Of a stretch of 64,000 nucleotides of DNA, positions 34,140-45,510 are shown in pieces. The stretch lies in the NCBI RefSeq assembly GCF_037893015.1, contig NC_133666.1, positions 165,232,611 through 165,296,610 of the forward strand. Direction: 5' to 3'. Origin of the DNA: Macrotis lagotis. Lineage: Eukaryota > Chordata > Mammalia > Peramelemorphia > Peramelidae. Position 1 is the stretch's first letter. Every line of letters begins with the position of its first letter. The notes under the pieces are model-generated. The model was not told where the DNA came from, did not search any database, and saw only the letters and a list, made by a program, of their open reading frames with translations. A program made the position numbers and the translations under genes.

Positions 34140-34330
34140 TCAGACATCCATCTACTAACTATATCACCTTAGGCATCACAAACTGTACTTGCCTCAGTTT
34201 CCTTATCTGAAAAATTGGCATGATAATAGCACTTACCTCTCAGGGTTTCATGAGAACAAAATGAAATGTTTGTGAGGTTCTTAGTGAACTTGAAAGTATT
34301 ATATAAATGCTAGCCATTATTATAATTACA
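34140..34330 (+). mobile_element. MIR-like/type D SINE, sense
   Basis: CTTGCCTCAGTTTCCTTATC, ATAATAGCACTTACCTCTCA, GGGTTTCATGAGAACAAAAT and AAAGTATTATATAAATGCTA. Confidence 0.85.
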
Positions 34331-34369
34331 ATAATGATGGTGATGATGGCTTCTTTTCTAAGATAAAAC

Positions 34370-34800
34370 AGGAACACAAACCCCTCTGTTTAACTTTTAA
34401 AGCCCCACCCAACCTGGCTCCAATTTATATTTCCAGACTTATTGAACCTTACTCCCCCTTCCATACTTTGATCTGACCAAAATGACCCTTTTTTTTCTTC
34501 ACAGGAAACTCCCTGTCTTCTCCAGTGACCATACAGTATTCTGATTATGCCCTTCTTGTCTTTGCTTCAGAGAGTGTCTTCTTCCTTTGCCAAATAGCTT
34601 AGATACCATCTTATGCATGAAGCCTGATTCTCTCCCTCCTCTCTAAAACTTACCTTGAATTTCACTAATTTGCATATATTTTCATTTATTCACCTTATGT
34701 TTATGAGATAGGCATATTTTATATGTATTTATCTCTCCCATTCGAATGTAAACTTATTGTGAGTAGGGTTTGTTTCATTCTTTGGATTTTTATTATGATC
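34370..34800 (+). mobile_element. L2 3' part, sense
   Basis: AAAGCCCCACCCAACCTGGC, TCCAATTTATATTTCCAGAC, then TGAAGCCTGATTCTCTCCCT and ATTCGAATGTAAACTTATTG. It stops short of the terminal repeat. Confidence 0.8.
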
Positions 34801-35500
34801 ACACAATTGAAACAAAACTATTTAATATTCATTGATGATATGAGAAAACTCATCCTCATCTTACTTGTGGTTGAAAGTCACATTTGAGATGCACTCCTTT
34901 TTTTTTGCATTAGCAGAACAATTAATACATCTTGTTGATCATATGTTGATCTTTAACCCTTGCATTCCACAAGCATTGAAGATAATATAACCATGACCAT
35001 TGTACTTTGGTTAGCTGAGATCACAGCTATATAATTAGAACAATTTAGATTTGTAAGAAGAAACATTCTCAATAATCGATTCTCCAAATTCTTTGCCAAA
35101 GAACAAATAACTTTTGGTCCAATATAAAGAAATCCTTTCAATTGCTACTAAATAAAAAATCTTAATGGGTTATTTGGGAAACCGAAGATTCACTGTCACT
35201 GGAAGGATTCTGACAGAGAGGGGATAAAATTCTGTCATTGATGATGTAGATGGGATTAATGAAAGGAATGGAAGGTCAAAGCAGGTGACCTTTAAAATCC
35301 CTTTTGACTTGGATTCTAAGAACTTTTTTTTTATCACCTGGGCTGGACTACTTTGAGGTTGACAGTAGCTATATCACAATCTGGGGGCAACAAAAAAGTC
35401 CACCTGAACCAAAATGACCCTCTTAAAATTTAATCTTGTCTCAAATATCCCTAAATAGGGATTACATAAATAGCCTTGAAAGGCAAATATACCATTTTAT
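34801..35500. other. Unassigned sequence
   Basis: Nothing recognised. The 62-codon minus frame at 34953-35141 has no motif. Confidence 0.4.
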
Positions 35501-35504
35501 ATCA

Positions 35505-35645
35505 TAAAAACTTTTGACATAATGAGATAAATGAACCCCTTCTAAGTTTTTTTCAGTGCATAAAATAAAATACATAGGATTATAAAAGAAGCCAGTTATT
35601 TTGAAGATATACTTATCACTAAATTTATAAACAATAAATTTAAAT
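35505..35645 (-). mobile_element. hAT-like MITE fragment, antisense
   Basis: GAACCCCTTCTAAG, GTGCATAAAATAAAATACAT, AGGATTATAAAAGAAGCCAG. It matches in reverse the copy at 48329-48534 (ATGAATTTTATTTTATACATT). Confidence 0.6.
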
Positions 35646-35659
35646 TTTTAAGAATGAAA

Positions 35660-36335
35660 TTATACAGGAAAATGGTAGAATAAGATAGGAAATGCTGGGC
35701 TCTCCCAAATTTCTCCCAGATTGTTCTCCCACCCAAAACATCACCACAAAGTTAATTTTTAACTACCAACATAATTAAAAGTTAAGGTAAAGCAGTTGTC
35801 TTCATAAGACAACTCAGGAGGGCCTTAGAAAAAAGATTCATCCTCTACAAACACCTCCAGGCAAACTCCACAGAATCCCAACAAACCCTGGAGGAAGTTG
35901 GAAATGCTTACTCCCAACCTCAGCTTTAGGAACCTTCACCTCCTGGTCATTGAAGGGTTTGGACATTTGAAAAGGGAAGATTGAAGGACCCTCCACAATG
36001 ATGAAATGTTAGAACCAGTTGTGCTGACTAGACACAGCCCTGGTCTGGGACTATGGGTGAAGAAAAGAGGGCATACTCCTAGTGAATATTGTAACAAAAA
36101 GATGGGGATCTTGCTGACTATGGGCAATTGTGGGGGAGTGAAGGTACTGTTTTCTGTTCTAGGGACCAGGGGGAAAATGGAGTTTACATCTACAGGACAG
36201 ATTGTACAGAGTAGTGACAGTCTAGCTGGGGGGGCTTTAGCTGTGGCTCAGGGGTAGAGAGAAGAGTCTGAAGTCAGGTCTCACACCATGCTTAGAAAAC
36301 AATAGTATAAAAAAATACTTGAAACCCGAGGCATT
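35660..36335 (+). mobile_element. Possible L1 5'UTR-like remnant
   Basis: This less AT-rich 680 bp has wording that recalls a LINE leader: GGGCTCTCCCAAATTTCTCC, CTCAGGAGGGCCTTAGAAAA, CTCCACAGAATCCCAAC. No ORF1 follows; it runs into the GGAA repeat. The assignment is weak, and it may be unique sequence. The 83-codon plus frame (36006-36257) is not supported as a gene. Confidence 0.35.
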
Positions 36336-36339
36336 ACAA

Positions 36340-36485
36340 AAGAAAGAAAGAAAAAGAGAGAGGAAGGAAGGAAGGAAGGAAGGAAGGAAGGAAGGAAGGA
36401 AGGAAGGAAGGAAGGAAGGAAGGAAGGAAGGAAGGAAGGAGGAAGGGAAGGAGGGAAGGAGGGAAGGAGGGAAGGAAGGAAAGAG
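36340..36485. repeat. (GGAA)n satellite
   Basis: A nearly pure AAGG core at 36361-36440 with degenerate GGGA/GGAGG edges. The 157- and 182-codon frames across it are repeat artefacts. Confidence 0.97.
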
Positions 36486-37030
36486 GGAGAGAGGAGAAAG
36501 TCTGCCTTTAAGGAGTTTACAATCTAGACATATAAATAGAGAAATGGAGAGAGAGAAGTGTTTTGGACTAGAGCTGTCTTTAATAAGAGAGTCGCTGTGC
36601 AGAATTGATTCTCTTTCCAGGAATTTGTTTACTGTACCTGAAACTAAAGGTAAGAGGGTGGATGGAGAAAGAATACAAGGGCAAAAGCAAGACAAAAAAT
36701 TAGATGTAGAAGAATGGCATTGTAGGTCTGGGTTTAGCTTTTTAGGAAGAATTCTCATTGATCCAAGCAAAAGCCCCCAGGGCATGAAGTAAAGAGGCTA
36801 GAGGCAAGAAAACTGGAGGCAAGAAACAAAGCAAGATGATGTCAGAAGAAAAGCAATGTGGTAAGATTTCATCTGTGAATAGAAATCCTAGAGGAACTAG
36901 ATAACCCTTTCCCTGCAATTTGTAATCTGTGTAGTTTTAGAGAGTTGCTTAGGGGCACTTAGAAGTTTAATGCCCAAGATTATGTTGAGAGATCAAGAGA
37001 GGAGGAGAAAGAGAGACAGAGACACACAGA
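36486..37030. other. Unassigned, with L2 scrap
   Basis: GCCTTTAAGGAGTTTACAAT at 36504 is an antisense L2 terminus scrap. No other family was recognised. Confidence 0.45.
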
Positions 37031-37034
37031 GAGA

Positions 37035-37225
37035 AAACATGTTTATAAAATGTATATAGCATACATATGTGCATATATTACAAATATATGTATAAACATA
37101 TCAATCTGAATTACTATAGAATTTTCTGTGTATATATACATATGTATATAGATGCATATTTTATGTATATACATATATGTATATATGAGTATATATTTAT
37201 ATATACACATACATATATACTTCCT
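37035..37225. repeat. ATAC/TATA-rich degenerate satellite
   Basis: Alternating ATACATAT/ATATGTAT words over 190 bp, which generate tyrosine/isoleucine-rich false frames on both strands. Confidence 0.88.
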
Positions 37226-37384
37226 TTCTACATATATTCTCATTGCATATCTCTCAACAAGAAATAATTTGTTAGACACTCTGAGAAGCTTTATTAATTT
37301 TTTCAGGTCAAAAATAATACATTACAGCCATAAGCAAGTAAATGTTAACTTTGGGGTCTTAAAAGATAAATTATCCTTGGAGTT

Positions 37385-37495
37385 TCATTGTCTTCTTTTG
37401 CTTTCCTTCCTTCTTTTTTCTCTCTCTCTTCTGTTTTCTTCTCTTTTTCTCTTCCTTTCTTTCTTCTTTCTCCTTCCTTTTTTCCCTTTGTTTAT
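37385..37495. repeat. CT-rich low-complexity tract
   Basis: Polypyrimidine (TTCCTTC, TCTCTC) with few purines. Confidence 0.85.
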
Positions 37496-37499
37496 TCTG

Positions 37500-37705
37500 T
37501 AACAATTATGAGATGCAATGGAAAAGTTGCTGAACTAGGAGTCCAAAGACCTCACTCCAAATATTAACCAGTACTGCTTTTTATCACCTATATAACCTTG
37601 GACAAGTTACTTGAATATCTCAGGGTCTTACTTTCTTCATTTATAAAATTAAATTTACATAGATGATCTTGAAAATCATCCCTGATCTGTAGTTATGATC
37701 CTAAG
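37500..37705 (+). mobile_element. MIR-like SINE, sense
   Basis: TGAACTAGGAGTCCAAAGAC, AACCTTGGACAAGTTACTTG, TCTTCATTTATAAAATTAAA and ATGATCTTGAAAATCATCCC. Confidence 0.75.
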
Positions 37706-38235
37706 AACAAAAGTTTACATAATAATTTGCTGCAGAATAAAATCTAAATTGAAGGGGTAATGATTCTGGAAGTTACCCCATTAGCAGGCTCTATAATCAT
37801 TTGGAGGTGCTACATTGAACAACATTCCATTCCACCAGTCTAATGTTGAAAGTCTACAGCTGAAAGGTCATTCAGAGGAGCAAGAAAAGCAGAGGTAATA
37901 GAAAAAGCCAGACCTAGAAGAATGCTGGCCCTGTCATCTAATTGAGCATGACAAATGTAGCTACTTTATTTAAGTTCAGCCCTTGTTGGCCACCTAGTTT
38001 ATTTGAACTCTAGCCTGACCTTAGACTGTGTTTACTCCTTGTTGCTTGGATCTCATTAATGTCACATGTCTAGCCATTTAAAAAAAAAAAAACTTTTCTT
38101 GGTACCTTTTATTTTTTTACATTGCAGTTTTTTCCTGATACCTCTTCGCACCACCTCAGAACTATGACTTACACAAAGATAATAAAAGCTGATACAATAA
38201 CAACACCTGACCGTGTTTACAAGGGTTGGCAATGA
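37706..38235. other. Unassigned sequence
   Basis: Nothing recognised. Confidence 0.4.
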
Positions 38236-38239
38236 TAGT

Positions 38240-38880
38240 ACTCTATCTCTCTACCCAAAAGAAGGAAATATGTTTCATTAACTGATCTTTGAAACCAATA
38301 CTGATCATTATCTTTAATCTGAATTTAAACTGTCTTTTGTTGCTATTTTCATTTATATAAGTATAATTATTGAATATCCCCCTTCTCCTGGCTCTGCTTT
38401 CTTTTTTCTGCATCAGTTTATATAAGTCTTACCATATGTCTTTAAATTCCTCATATTTGCCTTTTCTTCATTTTAATATACTGCATTTTGCCCAGTAATT
38501 TCCCAATCAATAGGAATCTATTTTTTACCCAGTTTTTTTGTTTTGACAAAAAAGTGTTGCTAATAATCTGTACTTTTGGGACCTATCTGTTTTTGACCCA
38601 CTTAGGATTCATGATCAGTGGTGATACTCCTGGATCAAAAGTTAGCAATTTATTCTTTTTTCCCAAAATAATTTCAAATTCTTTTCTAAGAAGTTTGGAG
38701 CAATTCATAGACTCACTAGAAGTATATTATTTTCCCAGTCTTTCAAATGACCTTCTAATACACTGACAATTTCTAACCTTTATCATCTTTCCCATTCTGA
38801 TAAGATTGAGGTAAAATCACATAAATGCTTAATTTTCATTATTTATTATTAATATGTAGCAATGTTGGGATGGGTTAGTA
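38240..38880 (-). mobile_element. Divergent L1 ORF2 C-terminal remnant, antisense
   Basis: The antisense L1 order is present: TTTCCCAATCAATAGGAATC, AAAAAGTGTTGCTAATAATC, GATACTCCTGGATCAAAAGT, GGAGCAATTCATAGACTCAC and AATTTCTAACCTTTATCATC. Decayed. Confidence 0.75.
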
Positions 38881-39690
38881 AACAAGATTTTTTCAATCAT
38901 TCTCATTTACTTCTTCCACAGCCTATTAATGGGGATTGACTCCAGAATAAAAATATTCTCTCTCTTCTTTGGGAAGTCATAAAGGAAAAGGTCCACGATT
39001 CTCTCCAATTTTTAGCTATAAGCCAGAGAAACCACATTGACAAAATGCTTCACTTTAAAAATCTGTTTCTCTCCTCTCTTTCACTACTAATAACTTCCAT
39101 CTAAATACATCCCCCCAAAATGATGTCCTAGTTAACAACTGTTTATAAGATAAAATAAATATTTAAAATAAAGAAAGGTAAACAAACTTTTAAGAAATAA
39201 GCTTTCTCCTCTCAGAGGAAATAGAGACTTATATCTTGGAGTCTGTAGTCTGGAGAAGGAGTTTCAGAAACATAGCATCTTTCCCAACACATCTTTCCCA
39301 ATTATGCCAAATTAGACTGTTGCTTTACCCCCATTGTGAGGCCCCTCCTTTTCATATCTTGTCAGAGGCTGAGTACTTTGAGTCTGTGTACTTTGAGTCT
39401 GTTTCGCTCAAACTGACCTCCTTGCAAACAGGTCCACTGTCTTTTAAAGGTAATCTGGAGGCTAGAGTTTCAGCAACTTTTCCTTATTTTATTCTATTTC
39501 ATTTTTTTTAGCCAGTCACATTGTACTTTTTTTTATTTAATCAAGGCGCTTCATAAAGGAATGTAGTCCCCCCCCTTTTATTTTTAGTTAGTTTAGCACC
39601 TCAATTATGGTCCCTTTACTGTCTTAATGAATAGATCATGGGCTTTCAGAGACCCTTTCCTCCCAAGCAAACTGCAACATATTTACATGG
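38881..39690. other. Unassigned, with a 15 bp tandem duplication
   Basis: GTACTTTGAGTCTGT is repeated exactly at 39373-39387 and 39388-39402. The 91-codon frame 39236-39511 crosses it and has no other protein feature. Confidence 0.5.
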
Positions 39691-39694
39691 TTGT

Positions 39695-39845
39695 TGATCA
39701 TTCAATCAATCAAAAAACATTTTCTAAACATACCTATTTATTTAGTGTGTGCTAAGCATTATGTGAGGTGCTGAGAATACAAATATAATGAGTAAAAAAT
39801 CCACCACTCCCATGAAGCTTACATTATAATAGAGAAATAAGAATG
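39695..39845 (-). mobile_element. L2 3' end, antisense
   Basis: CATTCAATCAATCAAAAAAC, GTGTGCTAAGCATTATGTGA, GGTGCTGAGAATACAAAT and GAAGCTTACATTATAATAG. Confidence 0.82.
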
Positions 39846-40243
39846 AAATATTCAAGGTATTCCACAAGTCAGTGTAGTTGTGATCTAAATAAACTTATTC
39901 TTATTGTAGTGTAAATCAGCTTAATACTGAGCTAAAATATGTGAAACACCCCAGATATATACTGTGATTGCTTTAGAACAGGGCAATGGTATGACACAAA
40001 TTGAATAACAGGACACATATTGCCTTAGTTTTAAAATGTAATGGTAACCATTTTTGAATATATTTATATAATTTTTCCAAATAACATTTTAATTTTGTTC
40101 AGACTTCATATAGAAGGTTGGGCTTGAACTCTTAAATAACAAAGGGGTTTTTAGAGGTAGCAATGAGGAGGACTAGGGAAAGTCAGTAAAACATGAAATG
40201 CCAAATGTGAAGAATTGAAGAACAGTTTGACTGAAGTTAAGGA

Positions 40244-40436
40244 AAGTTTTGGGATAGCTAGTGATATAGTGGAAGAAGCATTGGGTCTGGAATCAGGAAT
40301 ATCTGAGTTCAGATCCAGACTCAGACAAAGTCATCTGTAAAATGAGCTGGAACAGGAAATAGCAAACCTCTCCAGTATCATTGGCCAAGAAAATCCATGG
40401 GGTCACATGGACATGACTGAACAACTGAACAATATA
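40244..40436 (+). mobile_element. Type C SINE, sense
   Basis: GGGATAGCTAGTGATATAGT, GAGTTCAGATCCAGACTCAG, AAATGAGCTGGAACAGGAAA, GGCCAAGAAAATCCATGG and ATGACTGAACAACTGAACAA. The segment between the B-box and the CATCTGTAAAATG part is deleted. Confidence 0.88.
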
Positions 40437-40488
40437 GGAGAGTAATATTCTAAGTGTCCAGAAAGTTAATTTGGGATCATATTAGTTT

Positions 40489-40504
40489 AAAAACTAAACA
40501 GAGG
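40489..40504. repeat. TSD left (SINE 40505)
   Basis: AAAAACTAAACAGAGG, exact match to 40677-40692. Confidence 0.93.
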
Positions 40505-40676
40505 GGGTGGCTAGGTGGCTCAGTGGATAGAGCACTGGTCCTGGAGTCAGGAGTACCTGAATTCAAATCAGGCCTCAGACACTTAATAATTACCTAGCCG
40601 TGTGGCCTTGGGCAAACTACTTAACCCCATTGCCTTGAAAACTCTAAAAAAAAATTAAAATTAAAAAAATAAAAAT
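40505..40676 (+). mobile_element. Type A SINE, sense, with TSD, nested in L2
   Basis: GGGTGGCTAGGTGGCTCAGT, A-box-like TGGCTCAGTGG, B-box-like ATTCAAATCA, AATTACCTAGCCGTGTGGCC and a long A-rich tail. AAAAACTAAACAGAGG flanks it at 40489-40504 and 40677-40692. Confidence 0.95.
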
Positions 40677-40692
40677 AAAAACTAAACAGAGG
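40677..40692. repeat. TSD right (SINE 40505)
   Basis: AAAAACTAAACAGAGG, exact match to 40489-40504. Confidence 0.93.
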
Positions 40693-41640
40693 AATTCTAG
40701 AATAAGAAGCCACTGGAGTTTCCAGATTTGGAAAACAATATGGCCAAATCTGCAAATGAAGAAAAATCACTTTGGCAGCAATTAAAGAGAAGAATAGTTG
40801 AAGTTGCTGCAGTAATCTAGGTGCGGGGTGATAAGGTTCTAAATTAAGGTTAGGAGTATGAGTAGAAAAAGGGGAATAAATATAAGAGATAGTGTGTGGG
40901 TAAACATGGAAAGATTTGGTAAATAATTGAATATGTAGAGTATCACCAGTGTTACAAATCTGAGAGCCTGAAAGGATGGTGGTATCTTGGACAGAAACAG
41001 AAGTTTGAAAGGATCTTTTGTGGGAGATTGTTATATTGTTATACACATAACAGTTAAACATGCATGCACATATACACATAATTTATAGATATTATCATTA
41101 AACCCATAGGACATGAGGAGTGCACCAAAGGAGACAGTGAAGAAAAAATTCTGGGGTCTTGGACACACAGGGACTATGTACTGTACTATGAATCAACAAA
41201 GTAAACTGAACAGCAGAATAAGAGGACCAAGAGAGAATCATGTCACAAAAGTCCAGAGAGGAAAGTATCAAGAAGGAGAGTGTGGTGAATAGTACAAAGG
41301 CATTCAGAAGGATTAGATCTGGAAAAAATAAACTTGACCCTTCAGAGATAATTTTTAATTTTGGAAAGAGGAGCTTCATATGAGTGATGAGGTCAGAAGA
41401 CAGACTGCCATGAGTTGGAGTGAGCAAAAGAAAATAAAATGGATAGTGACTGAACACAACCTTTTTTATGAGTAATACTGAGAAAATAAGGAGATAAAGG
41501 ACAATATCTTGAAAGGCTAAAAGAGTCTATTATGGTTTTTTTAAGGTATGACAGACTTGATTTTGTTTGAAGACAGTAGGAAAGGAAGCAGTAGATAGAA
41601 ATTGAAGATTGGGAGGAAGGGCTATTGAAATGGTAATCTA

Positions 41641-41926
41641 GGGCAGCTAGGTGATGCAACCATAGAGCACAGGTCTTCAAGTCAGGAGGATAGAGTTTGA
41701 ATCTGACCTCAGGCAACTTGATGCTTACTAGCTTTGTGACCTGGGCAAGTCATTAAACCCTGATTGCCTTGCATCCAGTGCCATTTCCAGATTCTTATCT
41801 GGCCACTAGACCCAGATGACTCTGATGACTTAGCATAGCACTCCTTACTCAAATCCAATTCACCTATTTGTCATGGCATCACCTTCCTGATATTGTGGTC
41901 TTCTTCCAAAATGAAGGACAAAAAAT
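41641..41926 (+). mobile_element. Type B SINE, sense, full length, nested in L2
   Basis: GGGCAGCTAGGTGATGCAAC, GAGTTTGAATCTGACCTCAG, TTATCTGGCCACTAGACCC, TCAAATCCAATTCACC, then the 3' end TGTGGTCTTCTTCCAAAATG. It ends in AAAAAATAAAT. Confidence 0.93.
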
Positions 41927-42300
41927 AAATCCTTATTCTGGAGAAGACAGAAAGGGATGGGATCAAGAAATATAGAGAAGGTTGGCCCTGTCAAGGAGAA
42001 AAGCCAACTCATTGTCAGAGACTGGGAAAAATGGAGAGTAAGGGTTGATTTTAAGACATTTCTAGATGTGGAGGGAGGGATGGAAAAGAGCTCTTGATGA
42101 ATTGCTTCAATGAAAAGTTAAAGGAAGGGTCCTCAGCTGAGATGGGGAAGCGGTTAAAGAGAGGTATAGGATGCTTGAGGAAAAAGGAAAGATTTGGAAA
42201 CTATTGTATGTAGTAACAGGGAATCAATTATGGAAGACCAAGAGAAAAAAAAACGCCTTTTTATATTAAGGGACCAGTTGAAATTGGATAGCATCAATTT

Positions 42301-42610
42301 ATAACATATCCAGTCAGCATAGTTGTTGGTTTGAAATTCCTCTGAAAACTTTTTTTGGTCTGTTATCTATTGGAAAATGACTCATAGTCACATATTTATG
42401 TCAATCATATACATATTTCATATATATTAGATAGCAAATTTCTGAGATGATTGATGCAAAAATTATTCTCGCCACTTAACAGTTTCTCTTCTTATTCTAA
42501 TCCAACCAATTTCTCTTGTTCCCATTAATCTCCCTGCTTTAGACCCCCCATTTACATAGTATTCAGAGTATCCCATTCCAGAAATTGACTCTTATTATTT
42601 ATATGATCCA
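42301..42610 (-). mobile_element. L1 ORF2 fragment, antisense (weak)
   Basis: ATATATTAGATAGCAAATTT, GATTGATGCAAAAATTATTC and CTCGCCACTTAACAGTTTC recall the antisense L1 segment downstream of RT. Weak match. Confidence 0.45.
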
Positions 42611-43597
42611 ATTCTTTCTTCTTGTTTCTCAAAAATTGACTCATTATTTTGTATTTTTTTTTGCCCATTAATGTCTATACTGATTGTTTTGACCTGAGCC
42701 CCTGGTTGGCTCTGCCCTGGGCAGAACCTAGGGAACAGTAAATTTCTAACATGCCAATTTTTAATGTTGAAGTAACCAAATCCTTTCCCCCTATGGTTAC
42801 TTTACCCCTCCAGCCTACTTCTACATGTACTGTTTCACAAAGGAATATCATCCTGAACTTTAGTTCTAAGATGGGGTTTTGAGAGAGAGGAAGAAGAATA
42901 CTTCTCTTAACACTTCCTCCTCCTGTGCTCTCATTCCCATCCTATCCCTCGCCAAGTCTAAACCAGTCTTTTCTGATCCTCTATTAGTCACTTTCATTAT
43001 ACCTTTCAGAATCTCCACTCTATTATAAACCAATTCCACTATATCCTTGACCTTTTCTTCAATTGCTCCTTCTGTCAAACATGCAAAATGCCGTAAAAGG
43101 AGAAACAGCTGTGTTTCTGAAGTAATGGGGGGAGGAGAACGAGGCAGGCAGCTGTCCCTGATTCCCTGGGTAGATCTAAGGGTCAGAAAGTAGACTCTGA
43201 CCTGGTGTTGATCATTTGCATGTTTAAAATTATATTGCATGATGAAGAAAAGAGCTCTGAAATAAATTAGTGTTTGAGGTTAATGAGTCTCTACTTATGC
43301 ACTGAGAGAATATAAAACTTTATGTAACATGTCATGTACAATTGTCTCATTGTAAATGTCTTTCTTTCACCAGGAGAATACTCAAGCCCCATTAAATGTA
43401 ATGTATGACTTTGTATATCTGCAATAACTTATTTCTACAGGTCATACTAGTATATAGGTCATACTGTTATATAAGGTCTGCAATGGTAGAAAAAGTTTCC
43501 CAATGAAAGCACAGGCTTGGTTTCAAAAAAGTAATTCATATAAAGCTGACCAAAACAAAAAAGCCCCAGAAACTCAAGTGATCAGAATCCAACTAAC

Positions 43598-43600
<3 letters not shown>
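42611..43600. other. Unassigned; contains a 124-codon open frame
   Basis: The minus-strand frame 43240-42866 encodes 124 residues free of simple repeats, with a helical-looking charged middle (EEKVKDIVELVYNRVEILKG). I recognise no family. It starts with ATG but no promoter, splice site or neighbour supports expression. It may be chance, or the unrecognised 5' part of the adjacent L2. Confidence 0.35.

Positions 43601-43640
<40 letters not shown>
43601..43640. repeat. (TA)n microsatellite
   Basis: About 20 uninterrupted AT units; responsible for the false YIYIYI frame. Confidence 0.97.
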
Positions 43641-43644
<4 letters not shown>

Positions 43645-44454
43645 ATGATATGTATGAAATATATACTTCAAACCTTTTCATATATTTCACAAAAAATTTA
43701 AATAAACAAGCTAAAGTAATATTTCTTATAAGTGAAATAAGCTGTCAAAAGAATATTCTGCTCAATGACTACAATAATATAAATAAAAAGAGCACTACAA
43801 AAGAAGGTATTTTGTGGCAAGATTAGCTAAAGCTTGTCCGATGGTTCAACCAAAACAGGTTTGGGATTAGAACTAAATGAACCAGTCATAGAACCATCTA
43901 ACACTTAACAAAAATAGTTTTGCATGGAGAGGATCTGTGGAAGGGTGCAACTCTTGCTCTGATAGATAAAGCCTTTCCTTCTCCCTCCAACTTCTGCCTT
44001 TTTAACAGATGTAGATGAAAGAAACACATCTGGTCAAATCGATATACTGACTCCTATGACAATAGGACATCTGTCAGACATGAGGAAGTTGGATATTTCA
44101 TGCCCTAGGGCAGTAGTGGGGAACCTCCAGCCACAAACCTTACTGGTATGGTTTTACCAAGGCAACTGCAGGAGGGGACAAAAAATTCAATAAATCTAGG
44201 AGTTCTGCCTGTTAATAAAAATTCTACCTGATTCAACAAGGTAGGAATGCTCATGGATAATACAACAACACTCTAACGCCTCTTGGAAAGGTTTTAAAGG
44301 ACTTCTGGGAAACTGGCTCCTAGGAGCTTACATGGCCTTTGGACTATTACTGAACAATTCTTACACCTGGTATCAGAAAAGACTGACTAAAAGCTGAGAG
44401 ACAGAGATTGTTAAACCCATACTATGTGGCAAGCACTCTTCTAAGCAAAGATTC
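43641..44454. other. Unassigned sequence
   Basis: Nothing firmly recognised. GGCAGTAGTGGGGAACCTCC at 44109 recalls a transposon terminus but no partner end was found. Confidence 0.4.
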
Positions 44455-44826
44455 CTCTTCAACTCTGTTCCTTATTCCATCATTCAGATTGCTTCTGATT
44501 CCATCTCCCCTTTTTCATACAAGCTGGCCCTTTTTCTTGCCAAAGCAAACCCATCTACATTACAAATAATTCCATTCCATCTTTTGTTCTCCAGTAAATT
44601 GCCCTCTCATCCCAACTTTTTTTTTATTGAGATTCAATTGCCCTCAACCTATATACATTCCCATGTTCTTTTTGATCCACTCATCCCTACTACCAATCAT
44701 CCTTTTTTCTTTCCTCCCCTTTTGAGGTTAACCTCTTTAAGAAGATTGTCTATAATAGGTGCTTTCACCTCCTTTTCCCTCACTCTGCCTAACTCCTTTC
44801 ACTCTGGCTTTGAACCTTATCATTCA
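44455..44826 (+). mobile_element. L2 ORF2 fragment, sense
   Basis: TTCTCCAGTAAATTGCCCTC, ATACATTCCCATGTTCTTTT, TGAGGTTAACCTCTTTAAGA and AGATTGTCTATAATAGGTGC match the L2 segment just upstream of its RT core. Confidence 0.7.
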
Positions 44827-44837
44827 GCCAAATAGAT

Positions 44838-45075
44838 CACTCCAAACTTATGGGGCCTAGAGGGAGGAAGACTTGAATTAAAATCTGGCCTCAGACACTT
44901 ACTAGCTATGTGACCTTGTCAAGTCACTTCAACTCTATTTTTCTCAGTTTTCTCATCTGCAAAATGGAGATTATAATAACATCTATCCCTAGGATTGCTA
45001 TGAGGACCAAATGAGATAATAATATTTATAAAGCACTTTGCAAACCTAAAAGCAGTGTGTCAGCTGTAGTTATTT
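44838..45075 (+). mobile_element. MIR-like/type D SINE, sense
   Basis: AATTAAAATCTGGCCTCAGA, CACTTACTAGCTATGTGACC, TCATCTGCAAAATGGAGATT, GGATTGCTATGAGGACCAAA and AAAGCACTTTGCAAACCTAA. Confidence 0.92.
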
Positions 45076-45299
45076 TTGTTGCTTTTCATAGTCTCAAGAG
45101 AGTATCCTAGGAACACTGAAAGGTTAAACAGTGCACTCAATGTCATACAAACTGTAGTTGCAATAGGCAAAATTTGAACTTTGAAGCCACCTTTCTACCT
45201 CATCTACCAACTAACACCTCTCTGATGTTAATATAATTTACTATAAATTGTATTCAGACAATTGCAGGTTACATCTAATTCATAAATGTAAACTTTTCA

Positions 45300-45510
45300 A
45301 TTACTAATAATATGATGTAGCATAAAGTACTTTACAGATATTATCTTATTTGATCTTCTCAGTTACCCAGGCAGGTGGTATTATTATCTTCATTTTGCAC
45401 ATAGGAAATTGAGGTTAGAGAGGCCAGGCTGCCCAACAGCTGGTTAAGTGTCTCAGTCAGAATTAAAACTCATCTCTTCTAACTCCATCTACAATTGAGT
45501 CATTTATTGC
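45300..45510 (-). mobile_element. MIR-like/type D SINE, antisense
   Basis: AAAGTACTTTACAGATATTA, CAGGTGGTATTATTATCTTC, TAGGAAATTGAGGTTAGAGA and GTGTCTCAGTCAG. Confidence 0.82.

Larger units (their letters stand above)
40437..42300 (-). mobile_element. Long L2 LINE remnant, antisense, with two nested SINEs
   Basis: Three blocks (40437-40504, 40693-41640, 41927-42300) read as one antisense L2. From plus-strand left to right the distal ORF2 part comes first (CCACTGGAGTTTCC, AATCACTTTGGCAGCAATTA, GTAATCTAGGTGCGGGGTG). The RT core is next: on the minus strand SSDLITHMKLLFPKL and a degraded LLDLSAAFDTVDH equivalent near 41280-41400. The most 5' part follows (GGTTGGCCCTGTCAAGGAG, GGGTCCTCAGCTGAGATGGG). 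All frames are broken; the 107-119 codon minus frames are partial RT text. Confidence 0.75.

Noticed and set aside
36237..36792. 157- and 182-codon open frames on opposite strands
   Set aside because: Both run through the GGAA satellite (KEGRKEGR and PSFLPSFL repeats); no protein character outside it.
37043..37502. Tyrosine/isoleucine-rich frames on both strands
   Set aside because: Caused by the TATA/CATA satellite and CT-rich tract.
40621..41716. Minus-strand frames of 107-152 codons
   Set aside because: Decayed L2 reverse-transcriptase text plus SINE sequence, not host genes.
44100..44240. Possible DNA-transposon end GGCAGTAGTGGGGAACCTCC
   Set aside because: No matching inverted end or target duplication found nearby.
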